Shown here: positions 48,401 through 56,400 of the stretch, piece after piece
Layout: each line of letters starts with the position of its first letter
Position numbering within the stretch: position 1 is the first letter of the stretch
Origin: Valencia hispanica
Taxonomy: Eukaryota; Chordata; Actinopteri; Cyprinodontiformes; Valenciidae
Assembly: GCA_963556495.2 (NCBI GenBank)
Contig: OY747709.1
Coordinates: 15,206,400-15,270,399 of the forward strand
Length of the DNA stretch: 64,000 nucleotides
Reading direction: 5' to 3'
Translations under genes and position numbers: made by a program
Notes under the pieces: model-generated
Told to the model about the DNA's origin: nothing
Seen by the model: only the letters and a program-made list of their open reading frames with translations
Database searches by the model: none

Positions 48401-49431
48401 CCATAGGAAGAAGGGTAAGAACACAATCCCAACTGTGATGTACGGGGGTGGCAGCATCATATTGTGGGGACTGGTGCACTTTGCAAAATAGATGGAATGA
48501 TGAGGACAGAAAAATGTGTAAATCTTAAAACAACATAAGACATCAGTCAGAGCGATAAAGCTTGGGTATAAATTGGTATTCAAAATGGACATGAAATGGA
48601 CCAAGATTCCATTAAACTATTGTGAGACTCTCATGAAAAGATACCCAAGCGTTTCTACCAAGTACTAAGAAAATGCAGGTAAATTGTTGAATTTGAAGAA
48701 AGCAAAAAAAAACTTATTATTTATAAGAATATAAATAATATTGTTAATGCTAGCTGACTTAAAACAGGAAAGTATTGGGTATGATATAATCTCAGACACT
48801 TAGAAATGCTCTGGTCTCTTTCTTTACAGTGGGTTTAAATATCTGCTTTCAACTGTATATACATTTAGGTCATAATTTCCTGAGATTTATGACCAGTACC
48901 TAAATCACAAGATAAAAAAAAAATAAAAAAAATCTGAATCTTGTCTCTCAGGTGAAAGGTCACTTGGACTACATGCGTCAGATGGACACCATCTTGGTGG
49001 CAGTCGGAGTACCCACCAAAGAAGTGCCAGGAGCTTCATTTGTTCTTCCTCAGTCCGTAAAAGCCGCCGAGACAGACAGTCTGGACCAAACCAACAAGGA
49101 GCAGCAAGTGAGCGTGACACAAAATCCTGCTGAGAAAGGCAAAACTTGTTCACAAGAGAGCCGAGATTGGAGGGAGGTGGCGGAGACGGAAGGTACGGGG
49201 GATGGCTGGGATATTCCTGACATCACGGATCTGCTAGACTCACTGAATGAGACAGAATCAAGCAGTCCAAACCATGCATCCCCTAATAATGAGGAGGAGA
49301 CCACTGATAACGCCACATCCTTAGATGTCAGTGCACAAACCAACAGTTTAGGGGAGACTGACCTGGACGATGAGCACATATCATGGAGCTGGGAGGATGC
49401 ACACTGGACTACAGATTTCTCACACAAATAA
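36448..49431 (+). CDS. tmco4: tmco4: transmembrane and coiled-coil domain-containing protein 4 (gene span, 14 coding exons)
   Basis: A membrane protein of the DUF726 family with an alpha/beta-hydrolase-like domain; its substrate is not known to me, and yeast relatives are linked to Golgi sorting. Fourteen exons join in frame to 659 codons including the stop, all with GT-AG introns; the human protein has about 634 aa. Residues 187-255 form a Gly/Ala-rich hydrophobic block (YLLVGLATVGGGTVIG onward), preceded by a charged helix with a coiled-coil look (EEFEETLGERLREAGEESEEE) and a basic stretch. Residues 399-406 hold IGFSLGAR, a nucleophile elbow with Ser403; LLGAPVDG and GHLDY follow and may supply the acid and His. 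The C-terminal 140 residues are acidic and Ser/Thr-rich. Start chosen at the first ATG (GATCATGG) joined in phase to exon 2. Confidence 0.93.
36491..37535. other. tmco4 intron 1 with a Tc1-like MITE
   Basis: At about 37010-37380 lies a deleted Tc1-like element: TGCATTTGTATTCAGCCCTCC at the left, ACATGGTGGTGGTAGCATCATG (GGGSIM remnant) inside, and AAAGGGGTGTGAATACATTT then ACGAGGCCCTG before TA at the right. Confidence 0.65.
37536..37671 (+). CDS. tmco4: tmco4 exon 2
   Basis: Codes residues 15-60, including GRQLSEQSRFALAALCGVS, which matches the family's GRELSEANRFAYAALCG segment. Acceptor TATCACCACAG, donor ACGG|GTGGGT, phase 2. Confidence 0.9.
37762..37936 (+). CDS. tmco4: tmco4 exon 3
   Basis: Codes residues 60-118: RDLVQWLDLDESVMPVMGAF and GFEGTDTFLSILQADP, family-typical. 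Acceptor CTGTTCCTTAG, donor ACAG|GTGTCT, phase 0. Confidence 0.92.
37937..39622. other. tmco4 intron 3
   Basis: AT-rich intron; no gene or repeat recognised. Confidence 0.55.
39623..39650 (+). CDS. tmco4: tmco4 exon 4 (28-nt microexon)
   Basis: Codes DLVSLSVKD plus one base, between TTTTCTTTTCCAG and GATG|GTAAGG. It fits the family segment DLLSFSLKDG exactly. Confidence 0.88.
39737..39866 (+). CDS. tmco4: tmco4 exon 5
   Basis: Codes QYDARARVLIRHVGCLLRVS and then EEFEETLGERLREAGEES, the charged, coiled-coil-like part. Acceptor CTGTCAG, donor GCGA|GTAAGC, phase 2. Confidence 0.92.
39915..40100 (-). repeat. LINE 3'-end fragment in tmco4 intron 5
   Basis: GTTCAATTCGGTTTATAGCG and CACAATATAAGTCATTTCAAT match, in reverse, the LINE 3' end at 25560-25714. 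It is older than the copies in htr6, judging by more differences. Confidence 0.75.
40285..40382 (+). CDS. tmco4: tmco4 exon 6
   Basis: Codes a basic stretch (RRRRRERGRKLRR) then YLLVGLATVGGGTVI, the start of the hydrophobic block. Acceptor TTTCCACCAG, donor ATCG|GTGATT, phase 1. Confidence 0.92.
40503..40646 (+). CDS. tmco4: tmco4 exon 7, Gly/Ala-rich membrane block
   Basis: Codes GLTGGLAAPLVAAGAGAVLG through IAIMASLFGAAGAGLTG, likely two membrane-spanning or membrane-inserted segments. Donor ACTG|GTAAGG, phase 1. Confidence 0.93.
40797..40916 (+). CDS. tmco4: tmco4 exon 8
   Basis: Codes YKMNKCVGAIEEFEF and LHLTIAVTGWICSGK, the beginning of the hydrolase-like fold. Donor TACA|GTAAGT, phase 1; a second GT four bases on breaks the frame. 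Confidence 0.92.
41071..41110. repeat. 40-bp perfect palindrome in tmco4 intron 8
   Basis: CATTTGAGATGCTATATATA is followed at once by its exact reverse complement, with a (TA)8 core. Part of the arm occurs again in reverse at 42161-42178. Confidence 0.95.
41457..41621 (+). CDS. tmco4: tmco4 exon 9
   Basis: Codes SSFQAPWCSLGECGEQYC and LLDGLVSMMAQEALKYTVLS, close to the family. Acceptor TGCTGAGCCCAG, donor TCAG|GTACTT, phase 1. Confidence 0.92.
41721..41857 (+). CDS. tmco4: tmco4 exon 10
   Basis: Codes IVTALTWPASLLAAASVIDN and CLNRSAEVGKHLAQVL. Acceptor CATCTTCAG, donor GCAG|GTATGC, phase 0. Confidence 0.93.
42051..42714. mobile_element. MITE in tmco4 intron 10
   Basis: The left end CAGGGGCGGATTTAG is matched by the reverse complement of the right end CTATCCCCGCCCCCG, and subterminal words TCCGGGGCTTAGCCC and CTGGGGCCTAAGATC are also paired. 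It has no coding capacity. A clean target duplication is not visible, so the borders may be a few bases off. Confidence 0.65.
42915..42999 (+). CDS. tmco4: tmco4 exon 11, nucleophile elbow
   Basis: Codes GKRPVSLIGFSLGARVIYYC and LQELASDK. GFSLG is the G-x-S-x-G motif of alpha/beta hydrolases (Ser403). Acceptor GTATTTAAAG, donor AAAG|GTACTG, phase 1. Confidence 0.93.
43109..43226 (+). CDS. tmco4: tmco4 exon 12
   Basis: Codes EGVVEDVVLLGAPVDGSEKS and VVAGKIVNGYC. LLGAPVDG lies where an alpha/beta hydrolase acid residue may sit (Asp437), an inference. Donor GCAG|GTAAAG, phase 2. Confidence 0.93.
43398..43515 (+). CDS. tmco4: tmco4 exon 13
   Basis: Codes GDWLLGFLYRSSAAQLSVAG and LQPINIQDRRIINVDLSSV. 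Acceptor CCACTTGTCAG, donor TGTG|GTAAGT, phase 0. Confidence 0.93.
43516..45710. other. tmco4 intron 13, first part
   Basis: AT-rich intron before the Tc1-like insertion; no gene or repeat family recognised. Confidence 0.55.
45711..47311 (+). mobile_element. 1.6-kb Tc1-like transposon with intact ends in tmco4 intron 13
   Basis: The ends CAGTGGCTTGCAAAAGTATT and its reverse complement lie next to TA on both sides (45709-45710 and 47312-47313). The inverted repeats run inward about 215 bp with few differences, including GGGGTGTGCGTAATTATTCA against TGAATAATTACGCACACCCC. Inside is a plus-strand transposase. Near-identical ends suggest the youngest Tc1 insertion in the window. It shares strand with tmco4 and lies wholly in the intron. 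Confidence 0.95.
46080..47094 (+). pseudogene. Tc1-like transposase, nearly complete, one stop and one frameshift
   Basis: From ATG 46080: an HTH DNA-binding part (GLGYKKIFQALNIPRSTVQ) and GRPPKLTG, then an in-frame TGA at 46275-46277, probably from CGA by CpG decay. A small deletion near 46373 shifts the frame within the segment after ELQRSTAQVG. From there the frame is open to 47094: WSDETKMELFG (first Asp), YGGGSIMLWGCFSSAGTG, QQDKDPKH (second Asp; the usual Asn next to it is Lys) and PDLNPIENLW (Glu). All three catalytic acids are present, but two lesions make the gene dead as it stands. Confidence 0.92.
47314..47990. other. tmco4 intron 13, between transposons
   Basis: AT-rich intron sequence with nothing recognised. 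Confidence 0.5.
47995..48862 (+). mobile_element. Sleeping-Beauty-like Tc1 relic in tmco4 intron 13
   Basis: The left end keeps TTAGAAGTTTACATACTCAC and the right end CTGCTTTCAACTGTATATAC, both like the ends of salmonid-type (Sleeping Beauty) Tc1 elements. At 48430-48500 GTACGGGGGTGGCAGCATCA and TGGTGCACTTTGCAAAATAG are transposase remnants. Much is deleted and no frame is open. Confidence 0.65.
48952..49431 (+). CDS. tmco4: tmco4 exon 14, last coding exon
   Basis: Starts after CTTGTCTCTCAG in phase 0 with VKGHLDYMRQMDTILVAVG, the conserved end of the hydrolase-like domain (GHLDY, His503). An acidic, Ser/Thr-rich tail of about 140 residues follows, probably disordered and ending in DFSHK. 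The TAA stop overlaps an AATAAA hexamer (49427-49432). Confidence 0.92.
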   Translation: MKGHLDYMRQMDTILVAVGVPTKEVPGASFVLPQSVKAAETDSLDQTNKEQQVSVTQNPAEKGKTCSQESRDWREVAETEGTGDGWDIPDITDLLDSLNETESSSPNHASPNNEEETTDNATSLDVSAQTNSLGETDLDDEHISWSWEDAHWTTDFSHK

Positions 49432-49924
49432 AAACTTGTAAAGAGCATGTTCCAGGACCAGCTGCTTTCCCACCAGCTCTCATGGTTATTTTTTGCAACA
49501 CAGAAGCTTCCTTGAAGGAAAAACATTTTTCCTATTCTTGGCTTAGCGACTTGCCAGAGAAACACATGATGTAAGATCATACATATGGCAGCTTTTAGAA
49601 AATGAATGCCTTGTTTCACAACTTTATGTACTAATAATTTCAGTATAATTCAGCCTTTTGAAGACTGTTTTTATTAACTGTAAATGTGATCATTTATTTC
49701 CCTCTGAGCCTTTTTAGTTTGCAGGTTAACTGGATGCTTCATGATCGGTGAAAAATCTTATCCTTTCGTCCGCCTTATCTTTAATCTGTAGCCTGGTCGC
49801 TAAAGGTTTAGTTTCTGTGTTGCTAAAGGGAATTCAGTCAATGTTTGTCATTTTCATGACCTGTTTATCTCTGTTCTGCTCACCCAGTGGAATGTGCTGC
49901 ATCATTTACTAGCAAGTGAAGTTA
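49432..49924. other. tmco4: tmco4 3' untranslated region and intergenic sequence
   Basis: Non-repetitive sequence after the stop codon. No clear AATAAA is seen other than the one at the stop, so the 3' end of the mRNA is not located. Confidence 0.4.
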
Positions 49925-50041
49925 GTCTTGCAAAAGTATTCACAACCCATTAATTTTTTTCTTGTATTCTTACATTACAACAATCCTGTTTTTTATTAGG
50001 ATTTTATGATATTCTGAAAAAATAGTGCATATTTAAGAAGT

Positions 50042-50815
50042 AATGGAAAGGTACACAGTTTTATTATCGCCTGGATTAATGACTACCTGACCAACAGACC
50101 AACAGTTTGTGAGGCTGAAGAATTGTGTGTCAAACCAGGTGGTCAGCAGCACAGGTGCACCACAGGGAACCGTACTCTCACTATTCCTTTTCACTCTGTA
50201 CACCTCAGACTTCCAGTACAAATCAGATACCTGTCATCTGCAGAAATACTCAGATGACTCTGCAATTGTCGGGTGTATCGGAGATGGAGAAGAAGTTGAA
50301 TACGGAGAGCTGATGGACCGCTTTTTGTCATGGTGTGGAAACAATATTCTTACCTTGAATGTGAACAAAACAATGGAGATGATTGTAGATTTCAAAAGAA
50401 ATGGTAAAGTCAAACACTGTCTGCATCATGGAAGAAGAAATGGAGGTGGTTGAGGAGTATAAATACCTTGGAGTTCTGTTGGGATAGCAGCATCAGAACC
50501 AGGGACTTAAAAAAGCTAAACAACCTGATAAAGAAGGCTGGTTCTGTTCTGGGGACGACTGTGGAACCTCTGGAGATGATGCAAAGGATTCTTCATAAAA
50601 TCCAGAAAATTAAGGACAACCCAGAGGATCCTCTTCATGGGACTATCCTACAAGAGTGTCTTCAGTCAGAGGCTTCTTCAGTTTCACTGTAACACAGACC
50701 GCTACAGGAAATCCTTCCCACCCACAGCCATCAGCGTTTACAACTCCTTGAAGAAATGAATAATTTGACCTTATTTCCCTCTGGGATCAATAAAGTATTT
50801 TTGAATTGATTTGAA
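50042..50815 (+). mobile_element. Rex1/Babar-like LINE fragment nested in the Tc1-like element
   Basis: Frames read SSTGAPQGTVLSLFLFTLYT (RT motif), YSDDSAIVG with a Y-x-DD box, LNVNKTMEMIVDFKRNGK, LNNLIKKAGSVLGT and, near the end, a shifted RxSFxPxAIxxYNSL motif. The 3' tail CTGGGATCAATAAAGTATTT is typical of this kind of LINE. 5'-truncated, with stops, frameshifts and a deletion. Clade assignment is from memory of fish LINEs. Confidence 0.8.
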
Positions 50816-51199
50816 AATATTGTTGCAAATTGAAAAATTAACTGTGAGGTGCCTTTTTATATTCAGCCTCTCTAAATGAGTAATTTGAAGAACCACCTCT
50901 CGCTGCAGTTACAGCTGTTGATCTTATGAAACTTATGAAAGTTTGCAGCTCCCCCAGAATCGCCGTGGTGCCTCTTGGCTTCCTCTCTGGTTAATACGTA
51001 ATACTTCATTCACTAATAATGTGTCTGAACTGCTGCATTTATACTAAGATTAAATTACCCAAAGATAGACTGAATTTACTAATTGACTGTTGAGAACAGT
51101 TCAGGTTTTATTTAGGAATATTTGAGTAAAGGGGGTTGAATACATATGTAAAGCGCACCTTTCATTTTTCTTTAGAATTTTTTTTTTAGAGGTATTATA

Positions 51200-52694
51200 A
51201 ACTCAGCAGAAAAAGAAACGTCCCTTTTTCAGGACTGTACATTTCAACAATAATGTTGTAAAAATCCAAATAACTTTACAGATCTTCATAGTAAAGGGTT
51301 TAAACAATGTTTTCCATGCATGTTCAATTAACCTTAATCAATTAATTAACATGCACCTGTGGAATGGTCGTTAAGACCTTAACAGCTTACAGAAAGTAGG
51401 CATTTAAGGTCACAGTTCTAAAAACACAGGACACTAAAGAGACTTGTTTACCGACCGTGAAAAACACCCAAAGAAAGATGCCCAGGGTCCCTGCTCATCT
51501 GCGTGAATGTGCATTTGGCATGGTGCAGGGAGGCATGAGGACTGCTGATGTGGGGGGGCAATAAATTGCCATGTCTGCACTGTGAGACGCCTAAGACAGC
51601 GCAACAGGGAGACAGGAAGGACAGCTGATCATCCTCGCAGTGGAAGACCACGTGTAACAACACCTGCACAGGATTGGTACATCTGAATATCACACCTGCG
51701 TGACAGGTACAGGATGGCCACAACAACTGCCCGAGTCACACCAGGAACACACAATCCCTCCATCAGTGCTCAGACTGTCCGCAATAGGGTGAGAGAGGCT
51801 GGACTGAGGGCTTGTAGGCCTGTTGTAAGGCAGGTCCTTACCAGACATCACCAGCATCAACGCCGCCTATGGGCACAAACCCACCTTCGCTGGACCAGAC
51901 AGGAGTGGCAAAAAGTGCTCTTCACTGATTAGTCACGGTTTTGTCTCACCAAGGGTGATGGACGGATTCGTGTTTATCGTCGAAGGAATGTGCGTTACAC
52001 CGAGACCTGTACCCTGGAGCGGGATCGATTTGGAGGTAGGGGGTCCGTCATGGTCTGGGGCGGAATATCACATCACCATCGGACTGAGCTTGGTGTCATT
52101 GCAGGCAATCTCATGCCTTGTGGTACAGGGAAGACATCCACCTCCCTCATGTGGTACCCTTTATGCATGCTCATCCGGACATCATCCTCCAGCAGGACAA
52201 TGCCACCAGCCATACTGCTCTTTCTGTGCGTGAGTTTCTGCATGACAGCAATGTCAGTGTTCTGCCATGGCCAGCGAAGAGCCCAGATCTCAATCCAATT
52301 GAGCACGTCTGGGACCTGTTGGATCGCAGGGTGAGGGCTAGGGCCATTCCCTCCAGAAATGTCCAGGAACTTGCAAGTGCCTTGGTGGAAGAGTGGGGTA
52401 ACATCTCACAGCAAGAACTGATAAATCTGGTCCAGTCCATGAGGAGGAGATGCACTGCAGTACTTCAAGCAGCTGGTGGCCACACCAGATACTGAATGGT
52501 ACTTTTGATTTTGAGCCTCCCTTCATTCAAGGACACATTATTCTATTTCTGTTAGTCACATGTCTGTGAAACATCTTTAGTTTATGTCTTATGGTGTTGA
52601 CTCTTTTAGTGTTCATACAAATATTTACACACATTAAGTTTACTGAAAGTAAAAAGAGTTGAAAGTCAGAGGACGTTTCTTTTTTTGCTGAGTT
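51200..52694 (+). mobile_element. Complete Tc1-like transposon, second subfamily, nested
   Basis: The ends AACTCAGCAGAAAAAGAAACG and CGTTTCTTTTTTTGCTGAGTT are inverted repeats flanked by TA (51198-51199 and 52695-52696). The length, 1,495 bp, is usual. The transposase frame from ATG 51480 is broken. This subfamily differs from the elements at 45711 and 16150 in ends and protein. It is inserted in the body of the older Tc1-like element at 49925-52807. Confidence 0.95.
51480..52495 (+). pseudogene. Tc1-like transposase pseudogene of the nested element
   Basis: It starts MPRVPAHLRE and shows an HTH part, then VLFTD followed by a TAG stop exactly where the usual Glu of FTDES stands (51929-51931). 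Further on are GGRGSVMVWGG, a frameshift near 52110, LQQDNATSH (second Asp) and PDLNPIEHVWDLLDRRV (Glu). An earlier frameshift lies in the G run at 51552-51560. Catalytic acids are visible but the gene cannot be expressed whole. Confidence 0.9.
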
Positions 52695-52809
52695 TAGTAT
52701 TTCTACTACTACTTTGTGTTGGTGCATCAGATAATACCCCAATGAAACATAAATATGTTTGTGTCATGGTAAAGTTGTAGGGGTGTGAATACTTTTGCAA
52801 GCCACAGTA

Positions 52810-53053
52810 CGCTGCATACTGGCACTGATAACTAAAGCAGTCTCTAGTCTGATTATACAAAATGTTAATCAATGTTTTGCTTTTTCTATCCAACAGTTGC
52901 AGGGATTTGTTCATATGTTTTAAATATAAAGTTCTCAATTGTATATTAAGTAAATACAATACTGAGTATATATTGAATCATTAATTCTCACCAATGAACC
53001 ATTCTCCCGCTGTAGTTTTTCCAGTCATAAGTTGGTTGTGCGTCCGTTGTAAT
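52810..53053 (-). other. htr6: Probable htr6 3' untranslated region
   Basis: The only non-transposon sequence between the htr6 stop codon and the transposon cluster. No minus-strand AATAAA was found in it, so the mRNA may end inside the transposons. Confidence 0.4.
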
Positions 53054-53410
53054 TCAGTCCAGGTTGTCCACCTGATTGGGAAGAAGAAGAGGTAACTCAA
53101 TCCCAGCGTGTTCGGCATCCAGCAGGTTGACGGCATCCGTGGCGGTGGCAGGTGGGTGGGTGGGGTCAGAGGCCAGGGGCGAGGTAGGGTTGCTGGCAAT
53201 GTTGGGCTCCCCTGAGTTGCGCAGAGAGATGGAGAGAGCCGGCGAGGGTCTTCTAGGTGAGCGTGAGGAACAGCAGGGCAGAAGCTTCGCCAGGGCCCGC
53301 TTGAAGTCCCTCATGAACAGGGGATAGATGATGGGGTTTATCGTGCTGTTGCAGTAACCCAGCCAGGTGATGGCGTCGAAAAGCGCTAGTGGGACACACT
53401 CGCACACTGC
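53054..53410 (-). CDS. htr6: htr6 exon 3, TM7 and C-terminal tail
   Basis: Starts after [32 protein letters not shown], then [20 protein letters not shown] (NPxxY and helix 8) and a Cys pair (LLPCCSS) that may be palmitoylated. A Ser/Pro-rich tail of about 70 residues ends in VDNLD and TGA. Confidence 0.95.
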   Translation of the reverse strand, partial: AVCECVPLALFDAITWLGYCNSTINPIIYPLFMRDFKRALAKLLPCCSSRSPRRPSPALSISLRNSGEPNIASNPTSPLASDPTHPPATATDAVNLLDAEHAGIELPLLLPNQVDNLD

Positions 53411-56400
53411 CTGGATAAAGACAAAAATTCTTGGCATCAAGGCATAACGATGTAACTACAGGCTTGAAGTTTAACTTTCTTTTTACAAAATATTTCAATT
53501 CAGTTTATTTATATAGCGCCAATTCACAACAGATTTCATCTCAAGGCGCTTTACAAGAAGTCATTTCAATACATTTATACAAACATTCCAATCAGTTAAA
53601 AGGTTTCCTATTTAAGGAATTCCAGCAGATTGCGTCAGTCATTGGCGTGAATCCCTCCGTTTCAGGGTAAGTCCCACATGTAAATATGTAGGATATGTTC
53701 TTTCGTTTGATAGAACATGGAGTGAAGTTCTATAGTTCTGTATGTTAACCTTGATATGAGGTGTTTTACTGTTGTAAGCAGCAGCAAATACTGTAAATAA
53801 AACAAAATAAAAACACCTTTCTGAAAAAAAAAGTTTCTAAAACAATGCCTAAGCCAAGACATAAATTTTGCTACAAAATGAGAATATAAATCATAAACCT
53901 AACTACAGAGTGCAGAGGATTATAGTCTTCACAGCTTTTCTTCAAATGTGTAAAAACACAAGAAAGCTGCATATCATGGACAAGAGCATTCACAACAAGA
54001 ATTTAGAGGTATGGTGTGAATGTTTTGGTTAGGGTTAGGAATAAACTGCTAATGATTAGGGTTAGGGTAAGCGTTTGGGTTAGGCATAAATTCAGCTTCT
54101 AAAATGAATGGAAGTCAATAAAAAATCCTAATATGGGTAGAAATACAGGTGTGTGTGTGTTGGGGATACATTTCTGCTGCATACATTCTTTGATTTTAAA
54201 AAGTGGACTGGATAAGCCACTGCTTCATCCTGTTCCCTTTTCGGACGCCTTTTTTTATTTTGATTTACAAATAATTTTGTTGGAAGTTGTAGGTTTTTGA
54301 CATGTTTTTTTTTTTTGTGAGAGAGAAAGAAAACAAATGGCATGCTTTAAACATATTCTCAGTGATGAGGGTTTAAGATTTAGCCGTGTCAGTTATAATT
54401 CAAAACTTAAAGAAGCAGAAAAAAAAGCTTTTTTAAAGGTAATTTTGAGCCGAGTAAAGTTTTTTTTTATTACGTCGCAGTAAACTGCATAAAGATTACC
54501 CACCAGGCACTGCAGCTGGATAGCTTGAGTTTCAGGGTAAATGGGAACAATTGATACAGTTCCGATTATAAATTCATATAGCACTTTTGAATATGTTGTC
54601 ATAGTTAAATACTAATATTATAAAAGGGATTCAAGAAGTTAAAGAAGTCCCAAAACCCTATGAATTCATGAAATTCTTTGGACAACTAGGCTGTCACCAT
54701 GGGAAGCTCTACTGCTACAGCCAGCCACACTGGCTATGTTTTTTTTTGTTGTTTTTTTTTACATAGTTTATCCTTTCTGGCACTTTGGATAATTAAATAA
54801 TCTTAATATTTATTTAAAACTACACAAAGTTTTATAATTAAACTAAAATTTTATATAGCTTTTATGTGCAATATACTACTATTTGTAAATATTACTTTTT
54901 AACACAATACTTAATATTCTGCAGTAATACTTATTAGTTATTTCTGCACTAACAAAATGTATCCCATTTCAATAGATCAGTTTTTTTTCTTATCAATCAT
55001 AATCGATTTATATTGTTTTTTTGTTTTGTTTTTTTTCATGTCTTGTGTGTTATGACAGTCATCACATAATGAATTTCCTTTGGGATCAATAAGGTTTTCC
55101 TGATTCTGATGAAAATCTAGAGTGAGAGTAACACACTTGACTAAAAACACCACAAATAAATATAATACTTCTTTTATTTAGTACCTGGAAAAAGTTTTAA
55201 ATGGTTTTGACTGTTCATTTACTTCAATAAATCAGGTTCATGTTTAAAGAAATGAGTGTGGTCCTTTTGACCTGGACCTAGGAACTTGTAAAAGATGCTG
55301 GTTTAAATAATTAAAGCCCCGGTCCGCAAGTGAGCGATTAAAATATCTGCTAAATATTGATGAGTTATTGAAGCAAAACTCATTTTAAACATTTTGAAGT
55401 GAAAGTTAAAATAGGTCAGACCCCAATGGAGGGATGTTAAAACCAGAGTAACATAGTCACAGCAGTTAGCATTGGTTAAAAAATGTTAGCAGCTGAATGT
55501 TAAGGACCTGGTTAGGTGACAAAGCCCATTTTGACAACATTAAAGCACTAGTTTGAGGTCATGCATCATATCTTTGGCAAAAATGAAAAATAAGACATCT
55601 AACTGTTGCATAACAGGAAGAAGCTAAAAGGTTAGCGGCATTACTGCAGCCATCCAAAACTGTTTATTTTTGAGTAAATTGAAAAACATTGATCTCCATC
55701 CATGATCTTTAAAAGTATTCTGAAATAGCTGAACTAATACCGAGCTATTAGCTCAAATTGACAAATGGATCTATAAATCACCAGGAGAGCAATGGATGAA
55801 GATTATCGATCTAAGTGGTAACAAATATAATGGCAACGTAATGGGGCCTAAAATACAGCCCTGAGGCACCCCCCATATAAAAGGAGATTGAGATAATATG
55901 GTTACTATAAGTCCTAAATGGAACCGTCCATGGTTCCTAAACTAGGGACCTTTGCTGCATACCTTCCCCCATTCTCTCTCTTCCCATGTCCTGTCTGATA
56001 ATAAGGGCCACTACCATCTCAAAAATCTTTTAAAAAAATACATGAACTCTTGTTTGACAAAAAGGAGTGAAACTATTGGAGTGTAGAGCCCCTGAAAGAT
56101 TTCCCCCTACACACTATTGTCTATTCTTGATGCAGTTCCCACTAAAGCATAATATCACAGCCATCTAGCAGAGGCGGGACCAAGTAAATGTTTTGCAAGT
56201 CTTAAGTAAGTCTCAAGTCTGAAACTTCGAATTTCAAATAATTTTGAGTCATTTGAAGAAGAAGAAAAGAACATTGCAATTATATATTCAATGTAAATCA
56301 TAGACTGTGTTCTTTTTAAAATCTTTATAGAAAAAAAAAGAAGATTCATTTGATTGGGTGAGCTGCAGCTCTCGCACACATACAGTCTCCGTTTGTTAAT

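Larger units (their letters stand above)
49925..52807. mobile_element. Old Tc1-like element disrupted by two nested insertions
   Basis: The left end reads CTTGCAAAAGTATTCACAACC and the right end GGGTGTGAATACTTTTGCAAG then CCACAG before TA, inverted repeats of the same subfamily type as the element at 45711. Its remaining body (50816-51199 and 52695-52780) carries no open frame. A LINE fragment lies at 50042-50815 and a complete second transposon at 51200-52694. The cluster fills the gap between the tails of tmco4 and htr6. Confidence 0.82.

Noticed and set aside
49050..49619. 189-codon minus-strand frame
   Set aside because: Antisense to the tmco4 last exon, no recognisable domain.
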